From contig JABWDB010000047.1 in assembly GCA_019614645.1 (NCBI GenBank), positions 682,001-746,000 of the forward strand: 64,000 bases of DNA. The letters are read 5' to 3'. Below the pieces are notes generated by a model. The model did not search any database and was not told the origin of the DNA. It saw nothing but the letters and a program-made list of their open reading frames with translations. Positions 36,230 to 48,947 of the stretch are shown here, in pieces. The first letter of the stretch is position 1. The number at the start of each line of letters is the position of its first letter. The position numbers and the translations under genes are program-made. The DNA comes from Stratiolaelaps scimitus. Lineage: Eukaryota > Arthropoda > Arachnida > Mesostigmata > Laelapidae.

Positions 36230-37106
36230 TGCTGTAAAATTTTATAAAAAGAAAACGCATTATTCCGGTAAGGCTTACGTTCAGAAGGACAGTCTTATTC
36301 ATATATTACCGTCGTCTGTTCAGAATTAATATCATCTTTAAGCGAAATTTGGTGCGTGTCCACCGCAGTACGCAGTTGGTTAATATGTAATAAAAAATAT
36401 TAGACAGATACAAGAACAACAAAACTATCTTGCTCTCTGCTTCACTCCTGGCTCCTCAGAGTGCTTTTCTGATAGTGAGAGCATATTGATTGCCCCACCG
36501 AGATCTGTTACATACTTCTGATGAGGAGGGGTTCGATTGCTCCTGCTGGCAACCAACTGCCTACCATATCATCCATATATTAGTGCCAGTAAACGGATGA
36601 TTCAATGACAAGTGACAATTCTTAATACTGTCGTACCCTCACATAGATTCCCAGTTACGTACCAGTATTGGCTATCCACACCAGGATAACATTTAAAATA
36701 TGAGGAAACGATGCTGGCTCACGCATAGGTTACCAGGTAGGTCTAGTAGGTTAGCGAGGCAAGCTCTTAGAGCGAAGGCTCTTTCGAGCACAAAACCATA
36801 CACAACCCCCAAAACAAAACATGCACAGTCGTACACACAATGTCACTAATATGGATGGCAAGGATGGCTCAATCCCCTACCTATTTTCATGTCTTTGAGG
36901 AGTAGTTTCCTCTGCCAGAATAAGTTCTCAGATGCTGCCCCAAACAAGACATTGTTTGTGTTGTTCGTCGCAGCACCGGTGGGAAAGAGTTGCCATGCAC
37001 CAGAGATGTCTCATGCAACCTTCGCTTGAGGTATCAGGGTGAACGGTATCCCACAGCGGTAATAACACATAAGTATAACGTTTTCACTTAAGCAAGTTTC
37101 ACTTAC

Positions 37107-37251
37107 CACCCTCCGTAGAGGTGGGGCTTTTACGCAAACCTGGAACTTCCATTGGTGAACTCAGATGCCACACCGCAATAGATAAGCCACCAGCAAGAAC
37201 GGCAAACCACCCTAACAGAGAAAGCTTGTCCTCATAGGGAGACGTAGCCAT
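37107..37251 (-). CDS. Candidate upstream exon giving copy C a transmembrane anchor
   Basis: A minus-strand open exon begins with ATG at 37251 and ends at a consensus GTAAGT donor at 37106. It encodes 48 residues plus one base. Residues 10-30 form one hydrophobic helix (LSLLGWFAVLAGGLSIAVWHL), preceded by a short acidic and polar N-terminus, as expected of a signal anchor or single-pass segment. The donor is phase 1. The first acceptor downstream on this strand, at 36231, provides exactly the two bases needed (G plus CA makes Ala), then the ATG of DPP3 copy C in frame. The joined product would be 780 residues. A TTTCTTAG directly before the ATG could be an acceptor from a further 5' exon. That this exon joins DPP3 is inference from phase and position. 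It could instead be an unrelated short gene. Confidence 0.6.
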
Positions 37252-37814
37252 CTAAGAAATACAACAATTATCGCCGATTTGTGTTTCGGCCTTTGGTTTG
37301 TAATGTACTTCTAAGTAAAAAAGTAGCCCCTCCACCTGTTCAAGTGAGCCCCTCTCTCACAGGTCCGTTTGACGCTAATATCGTGTGTGACAAAATTCGG
37401 TAGAACTCTTCGAATATTCGCACATCAGCGGCCACTTCCCTCCACTATCAAATAGTTATTTTTTATTCAAGTATAAAGGTGAGCGACATTTGTACCCGCA
37501 GAAACCTCCTCAAAATATCTATAAAAGGCTATCTAGACCAAGGACGCCCACTTGCCCAGTCCCCAAGCGTGCCGAAGGTAGAAAATTGTCTTGCCTCATT
37601 GGATATCTGAGGAAAATCTTTGCAATAGGAATTCGGTTGCACGTGGTTCTCCGGTAGCGGACGATAACCTCTCCTTAAATTTGTAGAAAGTTATCATGAC
37701 AACTCAGCATTATGAAATGAAGAGGCCACTTTGTTCACATACGATGGATCTAGCTGACTAATTTAAATCCTGAAATGATTCATTGCTATAACGCTATATA
37801 AATCTTTTCGTCAC

Positions 37815-37918
37815 CAGTGGATTGATTACTAATTAATCATTTGACTTACGTAAACTGGTGTCACCTTGGTATAAGTAAAATGATCAATTAGTAATCCATC
37901 CAATGGTAATGAAACGGT
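37815..37918. repeat. Imperfect inverted repeat, about 40-bp arms
   Basis: The stretch with GTGGATTGATTACTAATTAA is mirrored by AATTAGTAATCCATCCAAT about 30 bp further on, with several mismatches. It may be a small foldback element. Confidence 0.5.
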
Positions 37919-38271
37919 TTGCTAAGTATTTGTAGAGATTTACGATTGTATATTTTATTGTTAAGCATCGGATTTACCCCAATTCTAGTGCTCAGGGGAG
38001 CAGTTATATTATATATGAACGGAATATTTGAAGGTTTCGTCTTTATGCTCAGATTGAATTTTACTCCAATTTTACTCGCACCGTTTCAGACTCGTTGTCT
38101 CCCATTATTAATCCCCTTGAAATGAGAAAGACTTCGCGCCGAGTTTTCGGACATGCAAATTTCCGGACGCTATGTTGAGCACGCCCAATTCGAATACTCG
38201 AGAAGTTAACGGGGCCTGATTATGTGGACTGTTTCTGTACACGTGAATCAGTGATAAATACAAATTCTTTC

Positions 38272-38406
38272 GACTACGGCTGAGTCTCTGGCTGTAAAAA
38301 GCCAGAGTCCACAGGTTCGAGTCCCGCTGCGTGACATAAGGGTATCTAAGCATTGTAAAGCTGCAATTCCTTTAATAAACCAATAAAAGTTTACCTTTAC
38401 CTTACC
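38272..38406 (+). repeat. SINE with TTTACC tail, second copy
   Basis: It shares the sequence from TCGAGTCCCGCTGCGTGACAT through CTTTAATAAACCAATAAA to the TTTACC tail with the SINE at 29165, but has a longer tRNA-like head. This includes an anticodon-stem-like hairpin (CTGGCT and AGCCAG) and the B box GGTTCGAGTCC. Target duplication is not clear. Confidence 0.72.
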
Positions 38407-41400
38407 TACTGCTTCTATAATATATAGCCACAAATAGAAATGTCCTTTTTGGTAGGTTTGTTCTTTCACTTCAAACAATTTCATCATTCATCTATGTTCT
38501 GTTGTCGAGGCTGAACCGTTAGAAAACGCTTCAACGCCACACTTCGCTGAATAAATCACCCGTTACACTTGTCGCACCCATATGCGAATGTAGCACATGA
38601 TGGCATTCGATGGCAAACAACAATTACGAAAATTAGATCAGGCAACACCTGCATGGGGGTCCCTCGAAGGTGGATTATTCTCATTGGCACTTGTGAACGC
38701 GGACTCATTTCGAGTCCAGCTGATGCGGACGATATGTCCAAATGTATACGCACAGAGCAGATGCGAAAGCACTGATAAACATCCTCCATTTTGTTTTGAC
38801 AACAACCTATGGTGTGGGTGCAGACATGTGCCACGAAGGCAGACCTTGAGTTTTTTTTTTGCAAAAAAAATCATGGCTATCCCAGAGACTAAAACAGAAA
38901 TTGGGTCATATTGTTGCAGCTTGGAAAGGCTCAAAGAACTTAACGTGTTCTGCACACTGTCTGGTCTGGCGGTCGGCCTAACTAAAAGGGAGCCGACAAG
39001 CCGTTGAGGTCGTAAGGCGAGTAAGTTCATGTACATGAGCATAACATTGAGCTCAAATGGTGGTTTTACTGATTTGCCTAATACCAAGGCAATCAAGAGC
39101 CAATAATAGAGAAATACACGCAGAACAAATCGTTACATAGTAACTTGATAAGCATTACATGGGCCCCGACAAACTTGATTCATTTCATGAAACTACGACT
39201 TTCCACAATCTAAATCACAGTTGTGTTTGTAAATCATACTGAATTGGCATGGAGATGATTGTCGAACAATTCTTTTTTCCGAGTGAGTGAGAATAAACTC
39301 GAGGGATGTTATTGTCAGGAGTCTACACTTTGTCAAATTAGCGGAACGTGCTCAGAGCAATAAGAGATAAAATAGGATGGCACACAACATTCTACATCAG
39401 ACCTTAGCTGGTGCAATGGCCATGCCAAAATCGAATGCTGTCAAAATGTGTAAATAGTGCAGCGCTTCTTCTCAGGTAAGTCTTACTATTTATGAAAATT
39501 CGTTGCTATTTGTTATGTATAGTCATAATAATAATAATAACAAGGGATTGATATTATGGGACAAATTAACACAATAATGAGTGAGAAACATACAAGTAAG
39601 AAACGTAACGACTTTAGCAGACTATATTCAATTCACATTCGATTTCATAGTCTACCCCTTTCATTATTGTTTATGGTTTAATCGACTGCAACAGAGTTAG
39701 TTTACTTTCTTACCGTTTGAACTAATTGTCTAATAATAATATATATACAGGGACACATGCACTTACGAGCGCACACTGTCAACGGAGCATTGTCTCCGCA
39801 CTATGCGGCGAAAATATTCACCCAACCGAAGTCTCCAAACGATTCTCACTGAACAACCACAACCACATTTGAGCTCACTACGAAAGAACCATCGACAATA
39901 CAGGATAGGAGACACGTGATCTGTCAACTCGACTGACATCGAATGTACGTACCACTGCTAATCAAAACGACATGCACTATCAGTGCTGTCCGTAGCTTCA
40001 GAAGAGGTAAGCCAATGACGTGGTTGACCCGACCGCCAGCAGCATCCGAAGATTGGCTTGACGAGAATCTCTCTTTTTTCATCATTATCATGACCACTTA
40101 ACTCGTTTATTTTCTACTGTACAGTGACAGAGGACTGCTGAGGTTGGCTAAGGCCTGCACTCCCGTTCGGATGCAATTTCGTTGAACAGAGCTATCATAG
40201 ACTGCTTTATGAGCTGCTGGCCTCGCGACTCGTGGTCGTGACCTACGAGCGCGGCTGTCTCTGCACTATTAAACTAATGCTATCACGACCACCATTGACG
40301 AGCGGCGGCGGCGGCAGTGGCGGCCGTAGCAACAGCGGTGACAGCGCAGACCCAACTTGGCAGAGGCAGTTTGGTAGCCCGCGCGCCCGTCGGATCGGTT
40401 GCGTCGTGTTTGACACCGATCAAATTAAGCTAGCGTAGCGTATACAATGCGGCCTTAATTCAGAAGAAGGACGGGCTGGCCCTCGTTGCCGCGAAGTCGC
40501 TACGGCGGCTGTCGTGTGTCAACACCGCTCACCCAAAGCCGCCCAACATCGGCTATACTAAACACATGGTAAGAAACGCCGGTTGCTGTCTGTGTGGCTG
40601 TGGAAAGCGGTGAGGGCCAGCAGAAAGGATGTCAGTCGGACAAAAGCAGCAGCGGCGTTCGCATCGCTGATTCCTTTTGCGTTTATATCTGTACCCTCAT
40701 TGTCTCCGTTGTCTGATACGCACGAGGGTATCCACGACGATACCGTACGCCTTCTGCTCATTCGTAGAAATGAGGGTTTCGGAAAGGGCGGCTCAACGAA
40801 ATCGATTTCATTCTGGTGAGAAATCGCTTTTTGGTAAAAAGCCTGTTTGGATAACAATCATACAATGCAGGTCTATGTCCTAAGCTTCCAGGCCTCACAT
40901 TTCGTAAACTTTGCCAATTCGTTTATTCCCCATTTTCTTGCGGTTGAAGGGTACGGGTTATTGGTAGCAGCTAAGCGGTCGAGGCAGACACAGGTCCAGT
41001 ATACATGTACACACGCATAAAGGCTACATACATAGCGGACCACCACGAACTGATTCGATGGGGTCCAAACGAGAGGGGAACTGAAATGAGATAACGGGGT
41101 AACGAGACATCGTGTCGAGATGTGCTACCTGGAAACCTCGAATCCCAGTATATCTCGAATCAATTTCATTTAGAACGTGACTACAGCATAAATTATATTT
41201 TTACAGGGATAATGCCAGCCAACAGCTCTTATGTGTGTATAATAACAGCTCTAACATATATCCCGATGGGAGGAGCAGAATTCTATAGCAAACACTTTAT
41301 ATAGCATTAGACTTTGTGAAACTGTTTTGCTACTCTACTAATAATAAATTACTTCATAGAACGTAGCTGACAGCAATAGTTAGCGTGCTGTTGCGCAGAT

Positions 41401-42104
41401 CCGAACGTAGACCAGGTCCCCTGTGTTAGATCTTTGCTCCACTAGATGTTGAATGCAACAGCTGTTCCGACGTTTTTCCGAACGTAAAAACTGCACAGAG
41501 TCAAGCAGCAGACAGATGGTTAAGCGCTTAAAAGCAGATTAACAATCTGTACGTGTATAAAGTGACCCGGCTAAATTCCAGCTGTAAGCGATTCCATTGT
41601 TTTTCTTGCATCCAGAGCCGTTGCACAACGGGTAAAACTAGGCGAGCACATCTCGCCAGAATACAGCATCCCAATATACTAAACGGAGCAACCACCACCC
41701 CAACATAAATCTGTTAGTTAAACAACTCGAAAACCAAGCAAGTCGCGCCGCGTCGAGTCGTGTCATGAACCCAAGAGAAAATAGCGAAGGAATCAATGAT
41801 AAACAAGCCTTGAATCAAACCAATTGGCAGAAAAAGTACACGTCGAAAATTTATTTTTAAGGGGAGCGTTCAGTAAGAAGCGTTCAGTTCGACGATGGCG
41901 GTAATCGCAATTCAAGACTTTCGTTCCAGATTTTGTTTTTTTTCATTCGTTGGCAACTCTGAACGAGGAACTCCGAGCTTAGCTTTCTACTCACAGCCAC
42001 AGAGCACAATGGAGATGACTAACGTAAAAGAAAATAATCCATGGAACGAGGTATACCGATACTAACGGCATTATATATAAATATATATATATATATCTAT
42101 ATTA

Positions 42105-42793
42105 GGCTGTCCCCTTCAAACTGTCGCCTCTTTAAATGCCAATAACTTTTGAACTAAATGAGTTAGAATAAAGATATTTTGGTATGAGTTAGAGGCGTAT
42201 AAGTCTTCAAATTAGATGTCGAACACTCCACACGCATTTTCATCTGCTCAGCACTCAGTATATGGGGAACCCATTTTGCATTGATTTTCTTCACCTTCAG
42301 TACATTGGTGACAATTTTATGACATGTCACCCGAGGAATCCCAGTTTCAGCCGACAAAGACCTCATGGACCAAGCTCTAGTTTGCTCAAAAGCTGCCTTG
42401 ATTCTGTCAATCCGTTCGTCCCTTGTTGCACCTGATTTGTGGTCCCCGCCTCGGTGGTCATCGGTGTCCATATCTCCACTGTTAAATCGCTTGCACCAAC
42501 TTTGCACCGTTCGCAGGCATAAGGCAGACCTGCCGTACGCGTTCACTAATTGTCGATGGATTTCAGCTGGAGGGTATTTTTGGAGAAACAAAAACTTGAT
42601 GTTTTCCCGTTGATTTTTGGGGGAATTTGAACTTTCTGCTGCAGTGTCCATCTTTCTGATCGTATCGAAACCACTTAGTGTTCGAAAGGAAGCCACGTTC
42701 CTGCCGCGTGCCCACTCCAAAAATCAACGCATTGTATCGCGTAGTTCGGATTGTGCGCCATTCGAAAGGCGCGACAGTTTGAAGGGGACAGCC
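42105..42793 (-). mobile_element. Internally deleted mariner element with perfect TIRs and TA target duplication
   Basis: The two ends are perfect inverted repeats of 23 bp, beginning GGCTGTCCCCTTCAAAC, each flanked by TA. The 689-bp element carries on the minus strand the N-terminal half of a mariner transposase, with paired helix-turn-helix features such as the HRQLVNAYG and TVQSWCKRF segments and the linker near VTCHKIVTNVLKVKKI. The frame ends shortly after LSAEQ, and no DDE/DDD catalytic domain follows. It is a non-autonomous deletion derivative with intact termini, consistent with recent mobilisation by a full-length relative. Confidence 0.88.
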
Positions 42794-43083
42794 TAATATA
42801 TATATATATACAGTGGTTATTCCAAGAAGTTTTTTTTAGATAAGTTCAGTCATAACGGTCCACATGGACTTATTTTTTGACGAATAAGATACAAGGGAAA
42901 CAGAAAAGATGCCCAATAGCTCGAGACGTAATTGTGCTCGGATTGTCAAAACAAGGCATGTCATGAATAATACAATTCTGTAAGACCTTCGAATAGCTTT
43001 AACCGTTTATCTCTCTTCATTAAACATGCTATACACTTTAGGGTTTTTCTTTGTAAGTATAATGCAAGAGAATATAATTTATA

Positions 43084-43370
43084 TCAACGATCTTCCAGCA
43101 CCTGACCAATATATAGTGCCGGTGCCGTGACAGGCTCAGCAACAATTCGCCAAAACGTAATACATGGGAAGCCATGTTCATATAATAAGAAAATTCCTGA
43201 GCCTGTATAAGCCCCAAGTATGAACCTTCGGAGTGAAAAAATAGTTAGGCCTCCGAAAAACCCAAATCTGATCGGGTAGTATTTGTTTTTGTAGTTCCGG
43301 TTCGCGCTTTCGGCAACGAACGAAATCAGACTACGAAGCTCACATGTGAGGGTCACAAAGGCTGATATTA
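43084..43370 (-). CDS. Possible terminal exon encoding a hydrophobic protein, unidentified
   Basis: A minus-strand frame of about 95 codons runs from an acceptor-like ATATCAG at 43370 to a TGA at 43084. It has no ATG near its start, so it would have to be an internal or last exon. It contains aromatic and hydrophobic stretches (FGFFGGLTIF, YTGSGIFLLY) that could be membrane segments. No family is recognised, no upstream exon was found, and no strong polyadenylation signal follows. It may be a chance open frame. Confidence 0.2.
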
Positions 43371-46300
43371 TTAGTTAAGTGGTAATTGTAGTAATCAACT
43401 GTAGAACACTGGAGGTATAGCTTATCATGCGGTTGTGCTGCCTATTTAAATATTAATAAATCTCCCTGTAGCATATAATTCACTGCGGAGCAGAAAGTCA
43501 AATAACAGCTTTGTTTGTGCAGTCCGTCGATATTCGATTTTTCACCACACGTGACTTTGGAACGATAGTGATACCGCCAGTAATGTCATAGCATCCGAAA
43601 GGTTTTCAAATTCGGCCGTATGAGAAACAGCGGAAAAGCATCTGTCTAGTAACAACTCGGTCAAAACCTATCCCGAATCATCATTCATATAAAGAACACA
43701 TAGGCTAGGTTGGCAGCCTTACACTATGGCCGTTTAAAGAGATGAGGCCATTAATGTGTTATGACCTTGTTCAGCTCTTCACATCCAATAGCCCCTATTC
43801 AGCCGCAGATTCAGTATGGATATAGTGTTGACAGCTAAATAGATCTCGCCAACATGAGGGGCTCGAATATTCTAAGATGAACGTTTGCCTCCAAGCAAGG
43901 TATCACTCGTACAACTAACCTATAACTGGATGATAATCCCTAATGCCGTTGGCAGTCACAGGTTGGGAGCGATAGAACGTATAATGTCGTTCTGCGGTGC
44001 ACATGTAGCATAGCTGCACGCATAGCCAAATTGGGAGAACGTTGTGCTGCGCATTTTTGTCCCCCCTCCGCCGCCTACAAAAGCATTCTCGGTATATAAC
44101 ACCCTATGGAGTACCGTTAACCTGGTTGAGCTCCGCAGATCCGTCTCGTTCGGGTCAAAATGAAAATGCATAAATGAAGAAATGCTCACCGATCTGCCGA
44201 AGAGCACTCATCGCTCCTAATATGCGCCCGCTGAAAAATCGGTTCACAGATAACAGCCGAAAAACTTCTATCTTGTTCAGGGCTTTGTCCTCCCTGGAAC
44301 GGCTCACTCAAACACAGAGTCACACGGCACGAACTAATGCTGTGCTACCCCTCAAACTGTCGTTGTTTTACAGTCGTGAGCGTTCAACAAGCGGCAAAGC
44401 AGACAACTACTAATTCCACGTAGGAACGCTAGGATTACCCAGACTGTGGACACAAAACGCCACCTTCGAAACACCAAAGGCCAAAGGATTGAGGCCTTGT
44501 AGTGTAGCGCAAGGCGCTGCGCTATTTGTCTCAGGGGAGATAAGAGCGTGACATGCAATTTTCGAAACTTTGTCCACGTTCGACTTTGAATTATCATTTC
44601 ACGAGCTATCCAGTAAAAGATAACTCTCCAGTTTTGACACCACCGTATTCACAGTAATTGCAAACACAGCGCAAAAACACACATATACAACATATATATG
44701 ATTAGGATCGTGTCAACGACTACAAACACGTAATCGTGGCGAGACAACCGAGAACCCACCCAACAGTGAACGAATGCGTGGTCTATTCCAAGTATTAATA
44801 TTGGTAGAATTTAGCTATGACTTTCAGTTGAGGTAACATTGATACTAAACCATTGCTCAGATAAATAAAAAGAGTTACGACTGCTAACTTCATGCCTTCC
44901 ACTACTAAGAGATTAATAACTAATATTCATCAATGTGTTGATACGGGAACGAATTCGGCAGCTAGCAGTAAGCCGCAACGTATTTTGATCTGAACAATGG
45001 TATTAGAATTTAAGGCAGGTGTAGCACTTCGCGACTGCTTTCTCAACGCAAAGTCAGGTTCAAATCTCAGTGTAAGATTTTGCTAGGAATAATGGTAGGA
45101 TTGAGATTTAGTGATAACAACAGAAGCCCAGCAAATAATAATTATAATATATATATATATATACAAGCGGAAAGCGTGTATTAAACTATGGCGCATAATT
45201 GTTAAGACATTAGTTCACTGATTTTTTCTATTTTTCTAATGATTTTTTATGACGTTTCTAGATGACGGCAAGCGACTACACCTATAGCGAGCTGCTTTTG
45301 ACATATTGGCCTAAACATATGCTCTCTAGTTTTTAAACACTGATCAATCAAACGAATCAGTTGATCCAATACAGGATCCATCGATAATTCAATTTGCTTT
45401 CAAATTGTTACTGCACAAGAATTAGACTCTTTTCATTCATGGTCCCGTAAGAATTATATGATTATAGAAAATGTGGCAACGAATATGGTTAGTGGCCGCA
45501 CCTGCTTCACCATGACTTAATTCAATCGAGAAAAGCGTATAAAAGTCAATGTGTCAGTCAAATCGCAACTCGTGCCTTTGTAAAGAAAATACCCAAAAAC
45601 GCTTTAAAAAGTTGGGTGCGTGCAGCGCACACGCTACTTTGACTGTCTCAACAGAAGTGACACGTTTTAAATAACAGTAATAAACACGCTTGCACACACA
45701 CACACACATGTTGAAACGCGACCGCCCCGTAACCTGATTTTACTAGCCCGCACTAATTCTATTTGATCTCATCAAATTATCTCAAGGATACATCTGCCTA
45801 ACGGTAGTCGCCAATAAATGTTACACATAATTCTGATCATACCCGGAAAAATCTATCATCATCTTCCATATGCCGATGAGACTTGACAGTATTGTAAGCG
45901 TAATCTCGGAGACGAGTAAGCGAGGCTAAACATGCGGGTTTGCGCTCTGTTCAGGACCAAGTGAAATTTAATAGATCTTTCAATAAGTCAGTAATGAGTG
46001 GATGTTCCACGGTACGAGGTAAAGCATGTAATCTAACTAGTTAGATGAAAAATATGGACCATTTAAAAGAGAACGGGGATGATTTGTAGCGTGGCACACA
46101 GTTCTCCGTCCGTCTGAACGTCAGCTGCGGTGGGTTAGCTCTCGCAGCGGTTGACGAATTGGGAACCTACCCGCGCCAAATTTGAACACTTGCATGAGCC
46201 ATGTCTCAGAAAAATGCAATGAGGCCATTCAAGCAGCCATTGGAAGAAAACTTGACATTTTCGAGGCTATAATTATTCCGCCTATTCCATTGTGATAAAT

Positions 46301-46699
46301 AGGCTCATTAAGCAGCATCTGTTTAATTGTTACACCCTATTTTCCATATGCATCTAGCTCTGAAGATATTTCTTACCCACTACAAACCCACTTATAGCCC
46401 CCTCCCCCCATATATCCAAATCTCACAATTGCATTTGAAACTAAGAGCTGTGTAACAGTAGTATGTATACACAGCACTCCGCCGAGAAGTTAAATTTTCA
46501 GAGTTAACCAGCAAGGTCTCAACTATTACTATTAAAAATGGCTTATACAAGCACCATAATTACGTGGCAATTCGGTGAGGTAAGAACTAACCGGCAAATG
46601 CGAGACAAATGAATTTATTTTCAAATATCACATAACATCTATTACACAACGTTAGTATACATAGTTTTCGCAGGCAACACGTATGAAGATGAAAAGGTT

Positions 46700-47113
46700 T
46701 CACTTATTTTTACCGAGTGTTTGACCACTGTTGCCAAGGCTGTTGTTTCCAGACGCAGCTAGTTCACGTAAGTCGACCTGCAAATGAGAAATCGGTCTGA
46801 CAAGTCGTTCCTAATATTCATATTTTTCGAAAAAACGCGATACACTATGTACATTAAGCGGTAAATAATTTTTAAGCTGTAAATAGAATCTGACACCGCC
46901 ACTTACCTCAGTATCGGCTGGCTTTTCCTTTGCAGCAGGCATGCTGCTTGTTGTTCTTGTGCAAAATCGTCTTGAGATGGGAGTTAACTCCGACACTGAA
47001 CTTAACACTCCTGGCGGGATTCCTAAAAATTGACCCCACTGACCATGCCGCTTGGAAACAGCAGAACATGCCGACGCGAGTCTTAAATTCCTAACGAAAT
47101 GCCTCCCCGTAAC
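46700..47113 (-). CDS. Short two-exon minus-strand gene of unknown function
   Basis: Two minus-strand segments join cleanly: 46907-47113 ends in a GTAAGT donor at 46906, and 46700-46777 starts after TTTGCAG. The joined frame ends at a TGA at 46700, and an AATAAA signal on this strand lies at about 46615, supporting a true 3' end. The first ATG in frame is at 46942 and gives only 37 residues (MPAAKEKPADTE, then VDLRELAASGNN and a short basic end). The exon itself is open upstream for 57 more codons. These are rich in Arg, Ser and Ala, like a mitochondrial targeting sequence, and start at an acceptor-like CTTGCAG. A further 5' coding exon is therefore likely. I do not recognise the protein. Confidence 0.4.
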
Positions 47114-48391
47114 CTGCAAGCATTGTGTCCTCTACGATTTCAGAGGGAGCGAACCTTTAGAACCGTATTCCTAAGTAAGGCTTACCCTGGCACGGAAAAC
47201 CTAATCGGTGGTTCCGCTGAAAGACGCGAAACGGTGAAGACCAACTACGATACTCTATTTTCGAATATGCACGGTCACCGATCTGAATGTTACATCGTTC
47301 GTCAGGGGCGCGATACGAACACGAGTGACACTTACACTGGGTTGAGCACAGGAAATTACGCCAACCTTTGCGACGCGCAGTACGCGATACATGCCTATGG
47401 GCAATAAAAATCACGATAGGAGCACAATAAAACTATTATTACAAAAAATGCAGTCGCTTGGAATAAAAACGCGGAAAATTCAACAGTGCGCGAATGAGCA
47501 GAGCATCTCCTCTCGATGCAATTGTTGTTTATATAAGCCACACGAGATTTCGAACAGTCTTTACGTCAACTGCCAATCCGCGAGTCGCTGGTGAAGGTCA
47601 GCATTTAGCGTAACACAACACAACGCATGTAGTCAGCTAATCATGGGTCGTGTCTGTTCCACCAGTCATCTTATATAGTAAAGCGGAACATACGAGCCGG
47701 AAAAGCAATATCCCACATAATCGAAGTGGAAATCGCACATTGAGGGTTTCGTATCGAACACATTTGCATTGATTGCGCGCGCTATATTTGCAGCGATACA
47801 CATGAGTCTAGGGATTTCTAGGGATATCTGCTGGGGATCTTCCCAGGTGGTCCCGCCAACACGTAGATGGGTATCAATGGGTAGCTAAGAAAAATTGGTA
47901 TTATTCTTATCAGTCTGGAAAATAACTTAGGACAGGCCATGTTTACTCTAAAGTAAAGATATAGCATAATTAGATACGAAAACTGGGCATATGCCTCTGG
48001 GAGTGTCGTTTTCTGAACAACACGAATCAGTATAGAGTCGATGATATTATTTGATTGAAAACCCGATAAAACCGTCTTTTATTTTTTTTTCATTTAGTCA
48101 TCAGTAAAAAGGAAATAGATGTTTTTGTTGGCGATAACCTTTCCGGACATCCAAGAGAAAATAGAACTTCCGACCTTTAATAGCATTTTATTTTTAGTCT
48201 CGGGAATTTTTAGACCATTTGTTACGCCGGCGGCAACAGTGCTGGCAATTATGAAGTAGTAGTGCTGCCCTTTAATTACGGTGGCACAGTCTTGGACACA
48301 TGCACACAAATAATAAAAAAAAATCGCAAAGGGGAAATGCTATAAGTACAAGTACTATGGCCACATGGGTTAAAGAAGGACTGCAACTCTG

Positions 48392-48499
48392 TATAGTGCG
48401 GCCTTGATTTTATAAACGTTTGTACAGGACATTATGACTTATATATAAGTAAGTCATAATGTCCTGTACAAACGTTTATAAAATCAAGGCCGCACTATA
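48392..48499. repeat. Perfect 108-bp foldback
   Basis: Two 49-bp arms (48392-48440 and 48451-48499) are exact reverse complements around a 10-base spacer. The arms contain AGTGCGGCCTTGATTTTATA and its complement, and TA-rich sequence adjoins the right side. There is no coding potential. It could form a long hairpin in DNA or RNA. Confidence 0.9.
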
Positions 48500-48947
48500 T
48501 ATATATACAAATGTTTTTAGTATCAGTGTGAACTGGGGTGCAAAAAAACCCTTTTATTTCATTTTTATTTCTTTTTATTTTTTATATTTTATCGAGAACT
48601 AAAGCGCATTATATTGCAATTCCGAAAATAAACTTGATTTTGAAACTTGAAACTAATACTCAAGAATATGTGCCAGTGTCACTTACACCTTACTCATTAT
48701 AGAGAATTTAAAAGTCGACAACATTCTGTTGTTGAGGAGGCAATATTTGCGTCGTTTAAGCGCCCGCTTCGCCCCTTCCCCATATCTGTTCAAATGCAAA
48801 CGCGTTCATCCGTCGAACACGACGATTCTAGGGAAACCTGGGTAGACGAGACGATCCCTATGCAATCCCTAGGGAGGGAGGCAACGTCAGCCTCAGTGGT
48901 GTGTCGTGTTGTGTGTATGGTGGTGTTGTTGGGCACAGGGCTCCAAC

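Larger units (their letters stand above)
28575..36250 (-). repeat. Right arm of the large inverted duplication
   Basis: Reverse-orientation partner of 3230-11485, carrying DPP3 copy C. It lacks the 788 bp that include the LINE fragment at 10128, and it has an extra SINE at 29165 and extra palindromic sequence at 35490-35590. These differences make it distinct from the left arm. Confidence 0.9.
37252..46699. other. Mostly non-coding region with mobile-element remains
   Basis: This holds the inverted repeat at 37815, the SINE at 38272, the mariner at 42105 and the doubtful exon at 43084. A CpG-rich stretch near 40200-40560 with GGC repeats could be a promoter or 5' untranslated region, but no gene attached to it was recognised. 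The remainder shows no supported gene. Confidence 0.45.

Noticed and set aside
38569..39096. Overlapping 100 to 150-codon frames on both strands
   Set aside because: No splice sites, motifs or family resemblance support either strand. One frame crosses homopolymer runs.
48094..48309. 71-codon minus-strand frame with hydrophobic parts
   Set aside because: No recognised family, no adjoining exon and no polyadenylation signal could be matched to it.
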